NCBI RefSeq assembly: GCF_900176355.1
Contig: NZ_FWXI01000021.1
Span: 28,670-92,669 of the forward strand
Reading direction: 5' to 3'
From: Sporomusa malonica
GTDB lineage: Bacteria > Bacillota > Negativicutes > Sporomusales > Sporomusaceae
DNA: 64,000 nt
Both the position numbers and the translations under genes were made by a program. Below the pieces are notes generated by a model. That model saw nothing but the letters and a program-made list of their open reading frames with translations. It was not told the DNA's origin and did not search any database. Below are positions 34,164 to 42,146 of the stretch, piece by piece (position 1 is the first letter of the stretch; the number at the start of each line of letters is the position of its first letter).

Positions 34164-34829
34164 CTAAATCTCTGCTCTACTGAGTATTTCCTGGAACAAA
34201 CGGACTTCTTCTTGCGACACGTTCGAATGCGCAAAATCAGATCTTACACAATCCTTAATCAAGATTTCGCTATAATTGCTCAATCCGTATGCTACGCTGG
34301 CGCTTATTATCTCTTGGCGCAATGTTTTTGCTGGCTCAATAGCTCCTGGCGGCGTTGCCGGGTCTTTTATAACCGTATCAAGAAATTCTGCGCGCATAGC
34401 ATGATGCATTTCTGCAACAATTGCCGCATCGAGGATTTTATAGCATGCGCTTTGAGGAATGCAGACATAAGTCCGGCAACTTGCCGGTCGTTCCTTATAA
34501 ATAAGACATCTCGCCAATCCGTCCAGGTGACGGCATTTCTTGTTCCCGGCGACCATGAATACCTCCAGTTTATTTTGGCCTGCGTCAACAAACAGTTTTG
34601 GAATTATGCGTTCAACCTTTCCTTTGGATATCTTTTTAGCGCTGATACTGTCCATATTGATTTTGAATCTGCCTTTACAGCAATTTTGTTTGCATTTATC
34701 GCATGGCAATGGATTCTCAGTCAAAAACTCATCGACAGCATCAAAAAAGTCCTGCACAGTAGAGTTATTATGTAATCCGATAATATCTACTTCATTTTCT
34801 TGGTTATAAAATAGTTTCAATTTGACCAT
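34164..34829 (-). CDS. YkgJ-family cysteine-cluster protein
   Basis: 221 residues. It carries the family cysteine pattern that binds zinc or an iron-sulfur centre: CDKCKQNCC near residue 42, then KKCRHLDGLARCLIYKERPASCRTYVC near residues 95-120. Relatives are related to flagellin N-methylase FliB or have unknown roles. The ATG at 34829 directly follows AAAGGA with no spacer; TTG 34820, 9 nt behind it, may be the true start. The region upstream holds an octamer repeat and a palindromic element. It is monocistronic. Confidence 0.8.
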   Translation of the reverse strand: MVKLKLFYNQENEVDIIGLHNNSTVQDFFDAVDEFLTENPLPCDKCKQNCCKGRFKINMDSISAKKISKGKVERIIPKLFVDAGQNKLEVFMVAGNKKCRHLDGLARCLIYKERPASCRTYVCIPQSACYKILDAAIVAEMHHAMRAEFLDTVIKDPATPPGAIEPAKTLRQEIISASVAYGLSNYSEILIKDCVRSDFAHSNVSQEEVRLFQEILSRAEI

Positions 34830-34864
34830 TCCTTTCTATAAGAGAAGCACAGGAAGCACGAAAA

Positions 34865-34900
34865 GAAGAAGAGAAGAAGAGAAGAAGAGAAGAAGAGAAG
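34865..34900. repeat. octamer tandem repeat (GAAGAAGA, 4.5 copies)
   Basis: Four perfect copies of GAAGAAGA and a half copy lie 36 bp upstream of the YkgJ gene. Related GAAGCAC sequence flanks both ends (near 34845 and 34897). Length change by slippage could alter promoter spacing. Confidence 0.75.
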
Positions 34901-34904
34901 CACA

Positions 34905-35001
34905 GGGACGTTCATTTTGCTTCCTACGCACTCATTGTAAAATTGCACTGTTTGCAGGTTAGCTTAAAATTATTATATATGGAAGCAAGAGGAACGTCAC
35001 C
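34905..35001. repeat. REP-like palindromic element
   Basis: Arms GACGTTC-ATTTT-GCTTCC (34907-34924) and GGAAGC-AAGAG-GAACGTC (34981-34998) are inverted over about 56 bp. The form resembles palindromes associated with IS200-like (RAYT) transposases, but no transposase is in the window. Confidence 0.5.
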
Positions 35002-35009
35002 ATAATATT

Positions 35010-35225
35010 CTACATTACCACATAAAAAATCCGCCTTATTCCATAATCATCGGAATAACGGCGGATTTTTTGCTTTTCTTTATGACGCCGATAGTCGTTT
35101 TTTTGGTCAATCCAGATAGGGGCGAGCTTTACTTCTGGGGTCATTGCCCGGTTAGGCTTACCAGCAATTTTAAGAACGTTCGGGTTAATGGTTCCACATT
35201 TAATTATTTGTTTATTCCTGGACAT
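35010..35225 (-). CDS. small basic protein, function unknown
   Basis: 71 residues from ATG 35225, behind AGGAGGTG (7 nt); the longer frame to 35234 lacks a site. The product is basic (KLAPIWIDQKNDYRRHKEKQKIRR) with no signal or helix of note. Its last 20 codons lie inside a large inverted repeat (35024-35071) that looks like a terminator, so the coding 3' end and the terminator overlap. I recognise no family. The strong binding site argues that it is a real gene. Confidence 0.5.
   Translation of the reverse strand: MSRNKQIIKCGTINPNVLKIAGKPNRAMTPEVKLAPIWIDQKNDYRRHKEKQKIRRYSDDYGIRRIFYVVM
35024..35071. terminator. large inverted repeat, bidirectional terminator
   Basis: AAAAAATCCGCC-TTATTCC pairs with GGAATAA-C-GGCGGATTTTTT around an 8-nt loop. 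It overlaps the 3' end of the small gene at 35010-35225. Confidence 0.75.
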
Positions 35226-35384
35226 GGTTAGCACCTCCTATGCTAATATCATTATAATCTACTAATGGTCTTTTGACAATTATCAATAATGTGCTATTAC
35301 CAAATAAAGGATTATAATACATCCGAGAGAGAATATGTTAGTGAATAAGCATTTCGAATAGAGGTGCTCGAAAGGAGAATTAGT

Positions 35385-35744
35385 TTGGACTCAAAAAAAT
35401 TATTAACCTACTGCCTAACTAAACCAGGTGCTATCGAGGATTACCCTTTCGGCCCTGATGTCATCGTTATTAAAGTTGCCTCCAAGATGTTTGCCTTAAT
35501 GTCACGTAGGAATGACCAGGACAATCTTTCACTAAAATGTGATCCTAACTATTCAGAGATATTACGTCAACAGTATCCCAGTTTAACTCCTGGATATCAC
35601 TTGAACAAACGCCATTGGAATACGTTGCTGCTTGATGGTAGTATACCAGAAAACGAAGTCAGAACCTTAATAGATCATTCTTATGATTTAGTATATAGAT
35701 CACTTCCCCGGAGGATGAGGGCAGGAGCCCAAGGAGAGTGGTAA
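35385..35744 (+). CDS. MmcQ/YjbR-family protein
   Basis: 119 residues from TTG 35385, 7 nt behind AAAGGAG. The fold is that of MmcQ/YjbR (CyaY-like DNA-binding) proteins: LLTYCLTKPGAIEDYPFGPDVIVIKV, KMFALMSRR, LSLKCDPNYSEILRQQYPSLTPGYHLNKRHWNTLLL, and ELIDHSYDLV-type C-terminal helix. The family is thought to bind DNA, but its role is not established. It is alone and ends in a bidirectional terminator. Confidence 0.85.
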   Translation: MDSKKLLTYCLTKPGAIEDYPFGPDVIVIKVASKMFALMSRRNDQDNLSLKCDPNYSEILRQQYPSLTPGYHLNKRHWNTLLLDGSIPENEVRTLIDHSYDLVYRSLPRRMRAGAQGEW

Positions 35745-35764
35745 CGTAGTACAAGGTAAACTTA

Positions 35765-35803
35765 AGTAGAAGCCGACTCAAACAGTTTGAGTCGGCTTCT
35801 ACT
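35765..35803. terminator. bidirectional terminator
   Basis: AGTAGAAGCCGACTCAAA and TTTGAGTCGGCTTCTACT form an 18-bp perfect stem with a 3-nt loop. It serves the MmcQ gene and the minus-strand c-di-GMP-controlled operon, whose last stop codon overlaps its end. Confidence 0.9.
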
Positions 35804-36110
35804 AACTCTGCTCACTAATAATCTCATCCGTCAACACTCGGTTCATGCCGGTTATTATAAGCATATCAAGTACTGATCCGGTAGCACCTCTCATTGAGAA
35901 CGTAATTCCCCTACGACGTCCTTCAAAAAGCATAGCGGCGATTACCCCAATACCTGCTGCATCTATATGCCTAGTATTCACAAAGTCAAGGCAAATCTCT
36001 ATTTTCTGAGTTACTAAAGAGGTAAGTATCTTATTTCGAATTGTGTCAGAATTAACCGCAAGGCATTCAGGTCCAATATCTACTACTATTTTGCGATTGA
36101 CAGCATTCAT
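35802..36110 (-). CDS. STAS-domain protein with alanine in place of the phospho-serine
   Basis: 102 residues, SpoIIAA-like STAS fold (VDIGPECLAVNSDTIRNKIL, CLDFVNTRHIDAAGIGVIAAMLF, DMLIITGMNRVL). The position normally holding phospho-serine in (D/S)SxG reads DAAG, so phosphorylation-based switching is unlikely. GGGGG precedes ATG 36110. It is the third gene of the c-di-GMP riboswitch operon, 42 nt after the soluble MCP. It may act as a constitutive partner or in chemosensory signalling; the cognate partner is unknown. Confidence 0.85.
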   Translation of the reverse strand: MNAVNRKIVVDIGPECLAVNSDTIRNKILTSLVTQKIEICLDFVNTRHIDAAGIGVIAAMLFEGRRRGITFSMRGATGSVLDMLIITGMNRVLTDEIISEQS

Positions 36111-36152
36111 ACTATCCCCCTAATTATCTATTCTTCCTATCTTCGTATTTGA

Positions 36153-36968
36153 TTATAACAGCTCGGACATCTTTTCTACATTACTTGCAGCTTGTGCAAG
36201 CTGCTCCATAGCCGAAGATATTTCTTGTGAAGCAGCTGCCTGTTGTTCTCCTAGGCTTGAGGCCTCTCCAACACCGGCAATAATTTTAGAAGATTGGGCC
36301 TGGATATTGTTTATAATTGCTTTTATTTCCTTAACCGCTTGACTACTATTGACAGCCATTTTGCGTATTTCCTCCGCAACAACTGCAAAGCCTCGGCCAT
36401 GTTCTCCGGCGCGAGCGGCTTCTATGGCGGCATTCAAGCCCAGTAGATTAGAATTTGCTGAAACGTCACTGACAAATTTTAAAATATCATCCGTTTTGTT
36501 TATTTCTTTCATTACACTTTGGCCTAAACTATCTAAGTTGTTTAAAGTATGGAAAAGCGTAGAAGCTGTTGCAGCTAGTTCTTCCGAAGTTGCAGTCATT
36601 TCTTGAGAAGTTGCCGCAATTGTTTGGGCGGTATCCTGCAATAGTTGCTGGCTTGTTAAGCTAATAAATAGTGCTATGGCTCCGAGGACCTTACCGTCTT
36701 CAATAATGGGATAACTAATCGATTTTACAGTATCGCCATACATTTCTTTCGGTAGAATCCTTGTAACCGTTTTTTTAACAGCCAGACTTTCTTGTATAGC
36801 GCCTCCCTCCCGCGCTTTACTGCCTATATCCGCTTTTATTGAGAATGTCTTTGCATGAGATATACCAATGAAAGTGCCGTCTGCATTAGTAACGAGTACT
36901 TCGCAGTCAATCGGGAAAAGTGCTTGAAATATTGGGCCGGCATAAATAAGAGAGTCTAAACTAGACAT
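36153..36968 (-). CDS. short soluble methyl-accepting chemotaxis protein
   Basis: 271 residues with no transmembrane helix. Residues about 1-105 form a small sensor domain ([46 protein letters not shown]). The rest is a shortened MCP signalling domain with [31 protein letters not shown] near residue 185. The length is about half that of a normal receptor cytoplasmic domain. GGAGG is 6 nt before ATG 36968. It follows a 52-residue acidic protein and precedes a STAS protein, all under a c-di-GMP riboswitch. It probably couples intracellular state to CheA. Confidence 0.9.
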   Translation of the reverse strand: MSSLDSLIYAGPIFQALFPIDCEVLVTNADGTFIGISHAKTFSIKADIGSKAREGGAIQESLAVKKTVTRILPKEMYGDTVKSISYPIIEDGKVLGAIALFISLTSQQLLQDTAQTIAATSQEMTATSEELAATASTLFHTLNNLDSLGQSVMKEINKTDDILKFVSDVSANSNLLGLNAAIEAARAGEHGRGFAVVAEEIRKMAVNSSQAVKEIKAIINNIQAQSSKIIAGVGEASSLGEQQAAASQEISSAMEQLAQAASNVEKMSELL

Positions 36969-36985
36969 AGAAACCTCCGCAACGC

Positions 36986-37144
36986 TTATTTTTCTTGTAT
37001 CTGGCTATTAGAAAACGGCTCTCCAACCACTATTTCTTTTTTACAATGCTCTTCTTCGAGTTCTTTTACAATTCGCGGTAAATCTTTAAGCAGCTCTTCT
37101 AATTCTTCTATAGATGTCTCACCAGTTAGCTTTTCGTCGCTCAT
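36986..37144 (-). CDS. 52-residue acidic protein, first gene of the c-di-GMP riboswitch operon
   Basis: ATG 37144 follows GGGGTG by 8 nt; the stop at 36986 lies 17 nt before the MCP start. The peptide begins [19 protein letters not shown] and is acidic, with a predicted amphipathic helix ([20 protein letters not shown]). It contains one cysteine. I know no family. Its position at the head of the operon, directly downstream of the riboswitch terminator, argues that it is real and may be an adaptor for the MCP. Confidence 0.6.
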   Translation of the reverse strand: MSDEKLTGETSIEELEELLKDLPRIVKELEEEHCKKEIVVGEPFSNSQIQEK

Positions 37145-37206
37145 TAGGTAGTCACCCCAGTCATAAATTTACAGCTTGGTTTCCAGGTCTCTGAACACCT
37201 CATTTC

Positions 37207-37248
37207 AAAAAAAACTACCAGGCTGCATTCAAATTGCAACCTGGCAGT
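37207..37248 (-). terminator. riboswitch-controlled terminator
   Basis: On the minus strand ACTGCCAGGTTGC pairs with GCAGCCTGGTAGT, followed by a run of eight T. The 5' arm is the 3' strand of the c-di-GMP aptamer, so aptamer folding and terminator folding exclude each other. Confidence 0.8.
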
Positions 37249-37316
37249 CATTGACTTGTGTCTTTAGACCCATGGCTTTGCGTCCCCCCCTTTCGGAAGG
37301 TTTGCCGATACTAATT
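37236..37316 (-). promoter_or_regulatory. c-di-GMP-I (GEMM) riboswitch
   Basis: Minus-strand sequence shows the class I core: GGCAAACC, TCCGAAAGG tetraloop hairpin, GGGGACGCAAAGCCATGG, GTCTAAAG and a closing ACTGCCAGGTTGC. The arrangement matches the GEMM consensus. It precedes the 52-residue protein, soluble MCP and STAS genes. Because the aptamer 3' strand is shared with the terminator, ligand binding should turn transcription on. Confidence 0.88.
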
Positions 37317-37409
37317 TTGTCATAGACAAGATTCTACATAATTTTCTAATATCCTTCGTCAAAGAGCAATTCCACGATTATATTTTTATTTAATTTTGCA
37401 TTCTTCTAA

Positions 37410-38522
37410 TCACTCGTTAGCGATTATCTTGCCTTGAATCACGCTATTACTGATACTGGTGATATTTACTCGAATATCACGCATATTTTCCAGTTCTGTT
37501 GCCAAAGTTTTCGTCGCTCCAGTATAATTAATATCTATTGTTGCCGTACCATTACTATAGTTTCTTATATATACATTTTTGATGCCTGTTATTTGACGTA
37601 GTTGCTTTTCCAAAGTATTAACCTGAGAATAATTAGTAAATCCCGCTATGATTAACTGCACACCCTTTTCCGGATTACTTGCAAAATTCAGTAACTGTTG
37701 CACCATATAATTTCCCATCAGGTTTCCAGCATTGTTTAATGCTTTTTTGGCAGACATCAGTTCCGTAATGTCGACCCCTCCCGCTTGAGAGTTGTTTGTG
37801 GCGATTATTTCGCCATTATCAGTTTTAAACAAACGTGCTTCAACTCTTGCCCGCGATGAAAGTATGCCGCTATCTTGGATATTGCCGACATACTGACTAA
37901 AAGCTTCGCCTATAATAAGATAGTCAACATCAAGATTAGCCACTACAACGGCCACCGCTTTCGCATTTCCACTTGCTATCGACTTTACATCGCTGGAATA
38001 TCTAATTCCCCGAATCTGGTTTGCATCAATAACCCTTGTAAAACCTGCGGCCAGCAACCTCTGAATAATAGCTGCTTCAGCCGCTGGATCAGAAATAGGA
38101 GACGCATTATGATATTCAGGAATAATAACGGCGATTCTTGGATCTCTAATCCCAACTTCAATTAACTTTAGGCGTTGCAACTGACTCATTAACTCAGAGT
38201 TTGGTGCAGTATCGACTATAACTTTTGCTGTAATGATAACCTGCGAGTTACTCCAGTGCTCATTGATAATGTCATAGTTCTGCACAAAGCCACGCGCCCG
38301 TGCATATATCTCATCCTTGATCACTGCCATGTTACTCACCAACGTTTCCGACTCCACTAAGGTTCCTACAGCTTGCTCTATTGCCTGGCGAAGCGCGTCG
38401 CTAATTGCGTCAGAGCGGGTAGCACCATAGCCAGTGACAGTGACCTCTCGGGCCAACACACCTCCAGTAAAACATATTAATATTAAACTAATCAGCAATA
38501 TACCCACCGCAAGTTTCTTCAA
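37410..38522 (-). CDS. secreted FlgT-like protein
   Basis: 370 residues with a signal peptide (MKKLAVGILLISLILICFTGGVLA). The N-terminal domain matches the flagellar assembly T protein N-terminal family: VTVTGYGATRSDAISDALRQAIEQAVGTLVESETLV and ARGFVQNYDIINE. A middle domain resembles a CsgG-like fold (IAVIIPEYHNASPISDPAAEAAII, VDYLIIGEAFSQYVG). The C-terminus has tandem small domains, including LIIAGFTNYSQVNTLEKQLRQI. FlgT acts in the outer-membrane region of flagella, so this supports a diderm cell plan. It follows the CsgG-like gene after 160 nt, with a terminator between. Confidence 0.85.
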   Translation of the reverse strand: MKKLAVGILLISLILICFTGGVLAREVTVTGYGATRSDAISDALRQAIEQAVGTLVESETLVSNMAVIKDEIYARARGFVQNYDIINEHWSNSQVIITAKVIVDTAPNSELMSQLQRLKLIEVGIRDPRIAVIIPEYHNASPISDPAAEAAIIQRLLAAGFTRVIDANQIRGIRYSSDVKSIASGNAKAVAVVVANLDVDYLIIGEAFSQYVGNIQDSGILSSRARVEARLFKTDNGEIIATNNSQAGGVDITELMSAKKALNNAGNLMGNYMVQQLLNFASNPEKGVQLIIAGFTNYSQVNTLEKQLRQITGIKNVYIRNYSNGTATIDINYTGATKTLATELENMRDIRVNITSISNSVIQGKIIANE

Positions 38523-38600
38523 GTCATGACACCACCTTTTAGTTTATCAACAACCAACCAAAATTTCCTTGAACTTCTCCCAGTTACAATACTATAGTTG

Positions 38601-38627
38601 AAAAAAAAGCTACCTCGGAAGGTAACT
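38601..38627 (-). terminator. terminator after the CsgG-like gene
   Basis: AGTTACCT and AGGTAGCT pair around TCCG, followed by eight T on the minus strand. Nearby upstream of the FlgT-like gene there is about 80 nt of leader. Confidence 0.7.
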
Positions 38628-38682
38628 TAAAAAAACTTTCGTATACAATCAAAAATTATAAACCCGTTAACGCTCCATCCTG

Positions 38683-39834
38683 CTATTGTACCAAAATCGT
38701 AATTCCGGTTAGAAAAATCTTCTGCACATACATTTCCCCGTTATCGACCAGCCTAACTTTTACCAAGTTCTGCCCGTGAAAGGTGCTCGGAAGGCTAATT
38801 TGCTGACGATCAAGGCGCGCCTCATTAGCTTTATCTTTTACTGTAACGACGTTGATCGTGGTCTTATTGTTAATATTCTGAGCCCATTTGGGGAACCAGC
38901 CAGTCCCCTTGAGCCAATCCCTAATATCTTCATTTCCAGTAAGTTCTTTTTTGTAATAAGCACCACTTGAACCGAAAAACTCAATATAGGCGAGACTTTC
39001 GCCCCCCAGTTTCCCCCATTCCGAATTAATTAGGGTATATACCATTACCGGGTTAGGAATATCCATGGGTATCTCCAAAACTTGCGCGTTAGGACCGACA
39101 GCTCGGGAGCTGGCCCAAATATTATTTTTTTCTGTACCAATGTAAAACGGTACGCCGCCTAATAGAATATCACCCTCCGGCATCTGCTCAGCTACCAGAT
39201 AACCCATGTTCCGCATCCGCCAATTACAGTGGGAAGTAATATCCAATACATGATATACTCGATCGCCCAGATACTTGATCTGGGAACGCTGCTGGTCTCG
39301 CACTGAGTTAAGTGTACCTGGTTTTGTACTCTCATTTCTTTCAGTGGCAATCTTAGAAGCAAGTATACGAATCTGCTTAGGGATATCATCCGCATTTGCC
39401 ACCTCAATAGAGGCTACCCTCATTACAGAGCCGTTTATAGTGTCTACTAGTCGTGCATCAACTTTGATGGTTTTTCCCCACTTTGTTACGCTGCCTGTTA
39501 CAACCGCCTGGACACCATAAATGCGGCCGATACCCACTGCTGTTTCATTATCTATAATACCTGTCAATCCCAATGATTGTTCTTGGAGCACCTTTTTTAA
39601 CAGTACTTCCCGTGCTTTTAATTCGAACCGACCTTCCTCTCCCAACGCTGTAATCATCCATTCAGCAATGATCGCACCAGCATCTTTGATATCGAGGTCG
39701 CCCTTTACGTCAAACTCCACAACGCCTACCCTTAATTTATCCCCCACATCCGCAGAAACAACAGATTCCATCCAACCGCAGGCAATAATGGCAACAAGAA
39801 AACATAGCCATACTTTCCCTTTGATTACTTTCAT
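38683..39834 (-). CDS. secreted CsgG-like protein with NPCBM-like C-terminal region
   Basis: 383 residues from ATG 39834; the longer frame starts at 39858. A signal peptide (VKGKVWLCFLVAIIACGW-like) leads to a CsgG-like domain at about 30-165: RVGVVEFDVKGDLDIKDAGAIIAEWM, LTGIIDNETAVGIGRIYGVQAVVTGSVT and VDARLVDTINGSVM. The C-terminal part at about 185-383 is beta-rich (YIEFFGSSGAYYKKEL), possibly a carbohydrate- or peptide-binding sandwich. The protein has no outer-membrane pore signature that I can verify. It is likely a periplasmic envelope protein that works with the FlgT-like protein downstream. Confidence 0.8.
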   Translation of the reverse strand: MKVIKGKVWLCFLVAIIACGWMESVVSADVGDKLRVGVVEFDVKGDLDIKDAGAIIAEWMITALGEEGRFELKAREVLLKKVLQEQSLGLTGIIDNETAVGIGRIYGVQAVVTGSVTKWGKTIKVDARLVDTINGSVMRVASIEVANADDIPKQIRILASKIATERNESTKPGTLNSVRDQQRSQIKYLGDRVYHVLDITSHCNWRMRNMGYLVAEQMPEGDILLGGVPFYIGTEKNNIWASSRAVGPNAQVLEIPMDIPNPVMVYTLINSEWGKLGGESLAYIEFFGSSGAYYKKELTGNEDIRDWLKGTGWFPKWAQNINNKTTINVVTVKDKANEARLDRQQISLPSTFHGQNLVKVRLVDNGEMYVQKIFLTGITILVQ

Positions 39835-40115
39835 CACTCTTGTCAGCCTCCAAATCATGAGATACGAACCTGGTTACGCCTTTTTTTCTTCTATTAACTT
39901 GTATTTCTACATTTATGTTCTGATACCTTCCAGTAAAATCCTTTTGGTAGAATATCGAACACGTATATAGTCTTTTCCTGTCAAAAAATATAAAGGCCCC
40001 CGGTTTCCCAAGAGCCCCTCCTTGTTAAATTAACCTGCCGCACTGCTTTGTTTCCATTTTGTCAGACCTTGGCTTGAGCAGTCTCAATACGCTCTCAACG
40101 ACCCTTATTTTTTTA

Positions 40116-40979
40116 TTAGTAACTGGCAAATAGCTGCACACCATAGATAGTACCGTTCTCTCCTGGATATAAACCTACTCCGACATGAGTATACCCGGAA
40201 TTGAGAATATTGGCGCGATGCCCGGGACTTTTCATCCAAGCCGCTTCCATGTCTGCAATGTTATAATTGTAGGCAATATTTTCACCTGCTGACCTGTAAG
40301 CAATTCCGTTCGCTTTAAGACGGTCAAAAGGAGATTGCCCTTGTAGATTGGTATGACTGAAATAATTCTTTGATACCATATCGGCAGCATGCTTTCTCGC
40401 CACTTGCGTCAGCCGCGAATCCGCGATAAGCCGCGGTAACCCCTGTTTTTCCCGGTCATTGTTTAATAGGTCAATGGCTTGCAACTCATCGTGGGTAATG
40501 GTTGCGTTTGGGTCACTACTTTTTGGGGAGCTCGTTTGATTCGGTTCCCCCCAGATTAGATGAGCGCCGTTAACGCACATGCCAAACTTAGAAAAAGCAA
40601 CTGTACGCAGCTTGGATCCTTGAGGACACGGCTCGCCGTCATAGTATTTAAACTTATCACTAATTACCGTCCGTCGAATCGCATTTTCCTCACCGTCGCC
40701 GTTCCATACTGAACTATAGATATAAGCGTACGAAAGACTTGTTGAATCAGTAAAATTGTAGTCTTTAGTAGCACCTGCCGGCACGTTGTACCAACCTCTA
40801 CATACCCACTTATTCACATTATCATCATGATATAGAATCGAAAAAGCTTTTGCTTTGTCATAATTATTTGTGACCGTAAGCTTGAATGCCTCAGCCGGCG
40901 GCAGAGCAGTAACAGAAATTACCGTAATGATAAATAAGCCAATTACCAGTTTGAGTATCACCTGTGTAAATGCTTTCAT
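40116..40979 (-). CDS. secreted CAP/SCP-domain protein with a DUF1036-like N-terminal domain
   Basis: 287 residues from ATG 40979, behind GAGGGA. Signal peptide (LKLVIGLFIITVISVTALPPAEA). Residues about 30-135 resemble DUF1036 (VTNNYDKAKAFSILYH, CRGWYNVPAGATKDYNF). Residues about 155-287 are a CAP domain with LLNNDREKQGLPRLIADSRLTQVARKHAADM, SHTNLQGQSPFDRLK, GENIAYN, SPGHRANILN and YTHVGVGLY. The histidine of SHTNLQG and the HRANIL motif are conserved, as in bacterial CAP proteins of unknown catalytic role. It is the only CAP gene in the window and is divergent from the thiamine gene. Confidence 0.9.
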   Translation of the reverse strand: MKAFTQVILKLVIGLFIITVISVTALPPAEAFKLTVTNNYDKAKAFSILYHDDNVNKWVCRGWYNVPAGATKDYNFTDSTSLSYAYIYSSVWNGDGEENAIRRTVISDKFKYYDGEPCPQGSKLRTVAFSKFGMCVNGAHLIWGEPNQTSSPKSSDPNATITHDELQAIDLLNNDREKQGLPRLIADSRLTQVARKHAADMVSKNYFSHTNLQGQSPFDRLKANGIAYRSAGENIAYNYNIADMEAAWMKSPGHRANILNSGYTHVGVGLYPGENGTIYGVQLFASY

Positions 40980-41186
40980 TCCCATCCCTCTTTTGCTAAA
41001 AGAATCTTTCTCTTTATAATAAAACTAATTTGCTCATAAAGATACTATCCAAAAGTATATTCTTTCCGTACACGATAAGAATCATTATTTTGTCGACTGC
41101 AAATGCCATTAGGATAAAGAAGGATAATAAGGCAAAGAGGGTGAAATAAACAATCTGAAGTATTGGAATTTGGACAGGTGTAAAAG

Positions 41187-41906
41187 ATGGGACATAGTTT
41201 AAAGCTGCCGCAAGCTCAGCTTACGTTTAGAAAGCCCCTGCCAGAGGCAACGCTGTTGATGACTGCAGGCGGGAGACCGCCGGAAAATAAATGGATTCTG
41301 AAGATAGCAAAAGGCTTCCCTGTATGGTGTATTGACAGTGGTATCCAGATTTGTCGGCAAACCGGTATAACACCAGCACGAATTATCGGTGATGGTGACA
41401 GCGCCAGCCCGGAAGCGTGGGCTTGGGGGAAGAGTCTGGGCGTTCCGGTTGAGGTTTATCCGGAGGATAAGGATTATACCGATCTTCAGCTTGCTTTGCT
41501 TAGAGCGAAAGAAATGTATGGTACGGCTACCGCGATTGTCTCCGGTGTATGGGGAGGACGGTTTGACCATGCTTTTAGTAACATACAATCATTAGCCGGT
41601 TGGGAAGCACTTGGTGTTAAAGGTATTGCCGCCGATGAGTCTGAAGTCTTGTTATTTTTATCTGACCAGGATACAGTAAGGATAAAAGCTGAGGTAATGC
41701 CTGACATCATATCCCTGATTTCCTTATCAAACTGCTGTTTAGGTGTTACGATTGACGGTGTGCGCTGGCCTTTACAAAAAGCCGAACTCCAACGCAACCT
41801 ACCCTACGCAATTAGCAATCAGCCGTTAGCCGGTTGCCAGGAAGTATCTGTATCAGTGGATGAAGGCTTATTGGGAGTTTATTTACAATGGCGACAGGAA
41901 AAATAA
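41187..41906 (+). CDS. thiN: thiamine pyrophosphokinase
   Basis: 239 residues. It converts thiamine to thiamine pyrophosphate with ATP. Family motifs: IIGDGDSASPEAWAW (the D-G-D-x-D/S element), YPEDKDYTDLQLAL and SGVWGGRFDHAFSNIQ. The order and spacing match TPK catalytic domains. The N-terminus (LPEATLLMTAGGRPPENKW) is the usual start. It directly precedes a TPP riboswitch and ThiT, so salvage of thiamine is expected: ThiT imports, this enzyme activates. AGGTG is 6-7 nt before ATG 41187. Confidence 0.93.
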   Translation: MGHSLKLPQAQLTFRKPLPEATLLMTAGGRPPENKWILKIAKGFPVWCIDSGIQICRQTGITPARIIGDGDSASPEAWAWGKSLGVPVEVYPEDKDYTDLQLALLRAKEMYGTATAIVSGVWGGRFDHAFSNIQSLAGWEALGVKGIAADESEVLLFLSDQDTVRIKAEVMPDIISLISLSNCCLGVTIDGVRWPLQKAELQRNLPYAISNQPLAGCQEVSVSVDEGLLGVYLQWRQEK

Positions 41907-41935
41907 GAACAAAAGTTACAAAATTTATATATTAC

Positions 41936-41964
41936 TTGTCGTGTGAATAAAATAGTGTTATAGT
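41936..41964 (+). promoter_or_regulatory. sigma-70-type promoter before the TPP riboswitch
   Basis: TTGTCG, a 17-bp spacer and TATAGT lie just upstream of the TPP riboswitch, about 30 nt after the thiamine pyrophosphokinase stop. Confidence 0.6.
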
Positions 41965-41984
41965 GGAATAAAATTCCATAATTG

Positions 41985-42074
41985 CTAGGGGTGCCTACGG
42001 GCTGAGAGATGAAATCAGTATTTCATTAACCCTTAACCTGATCTGGATAATGCCAGCGTAGGGAAGCGACTTGA
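41985..42074 (+). promoter_or_regulatory. TPP riboswitch (THI element)
   Basis: The core AGGGGTGCC, CTGAGAG, ACCCTTAACCTGATCTGGATAATGCCAGCG and AGGGA parts are all present. Followed by the hairpin at 42087-42119 it should repress thiT when TPP is high. Confidence 0.95.
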
Positions 42075-42086
42075 AGTAATAGGGAA

Positions 42087-42119
42087 AAGCCGCAGTCCTA
42101 CAACAAAGGACCGCGGCTT
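42087..42119 (+). terminator. TPP-riboswitch expression-platform hairpin
   Basis: AAGCCGC-A-GTCC pairs with GGAC-C-GCGGCTT, then AAATTATTTTC. It is likely the terminator that TPP binding favours. Confidence 0.7.
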
Positions 42120-42146
42120 AAATTATTTTCAAATGGAGGGAAAGGT

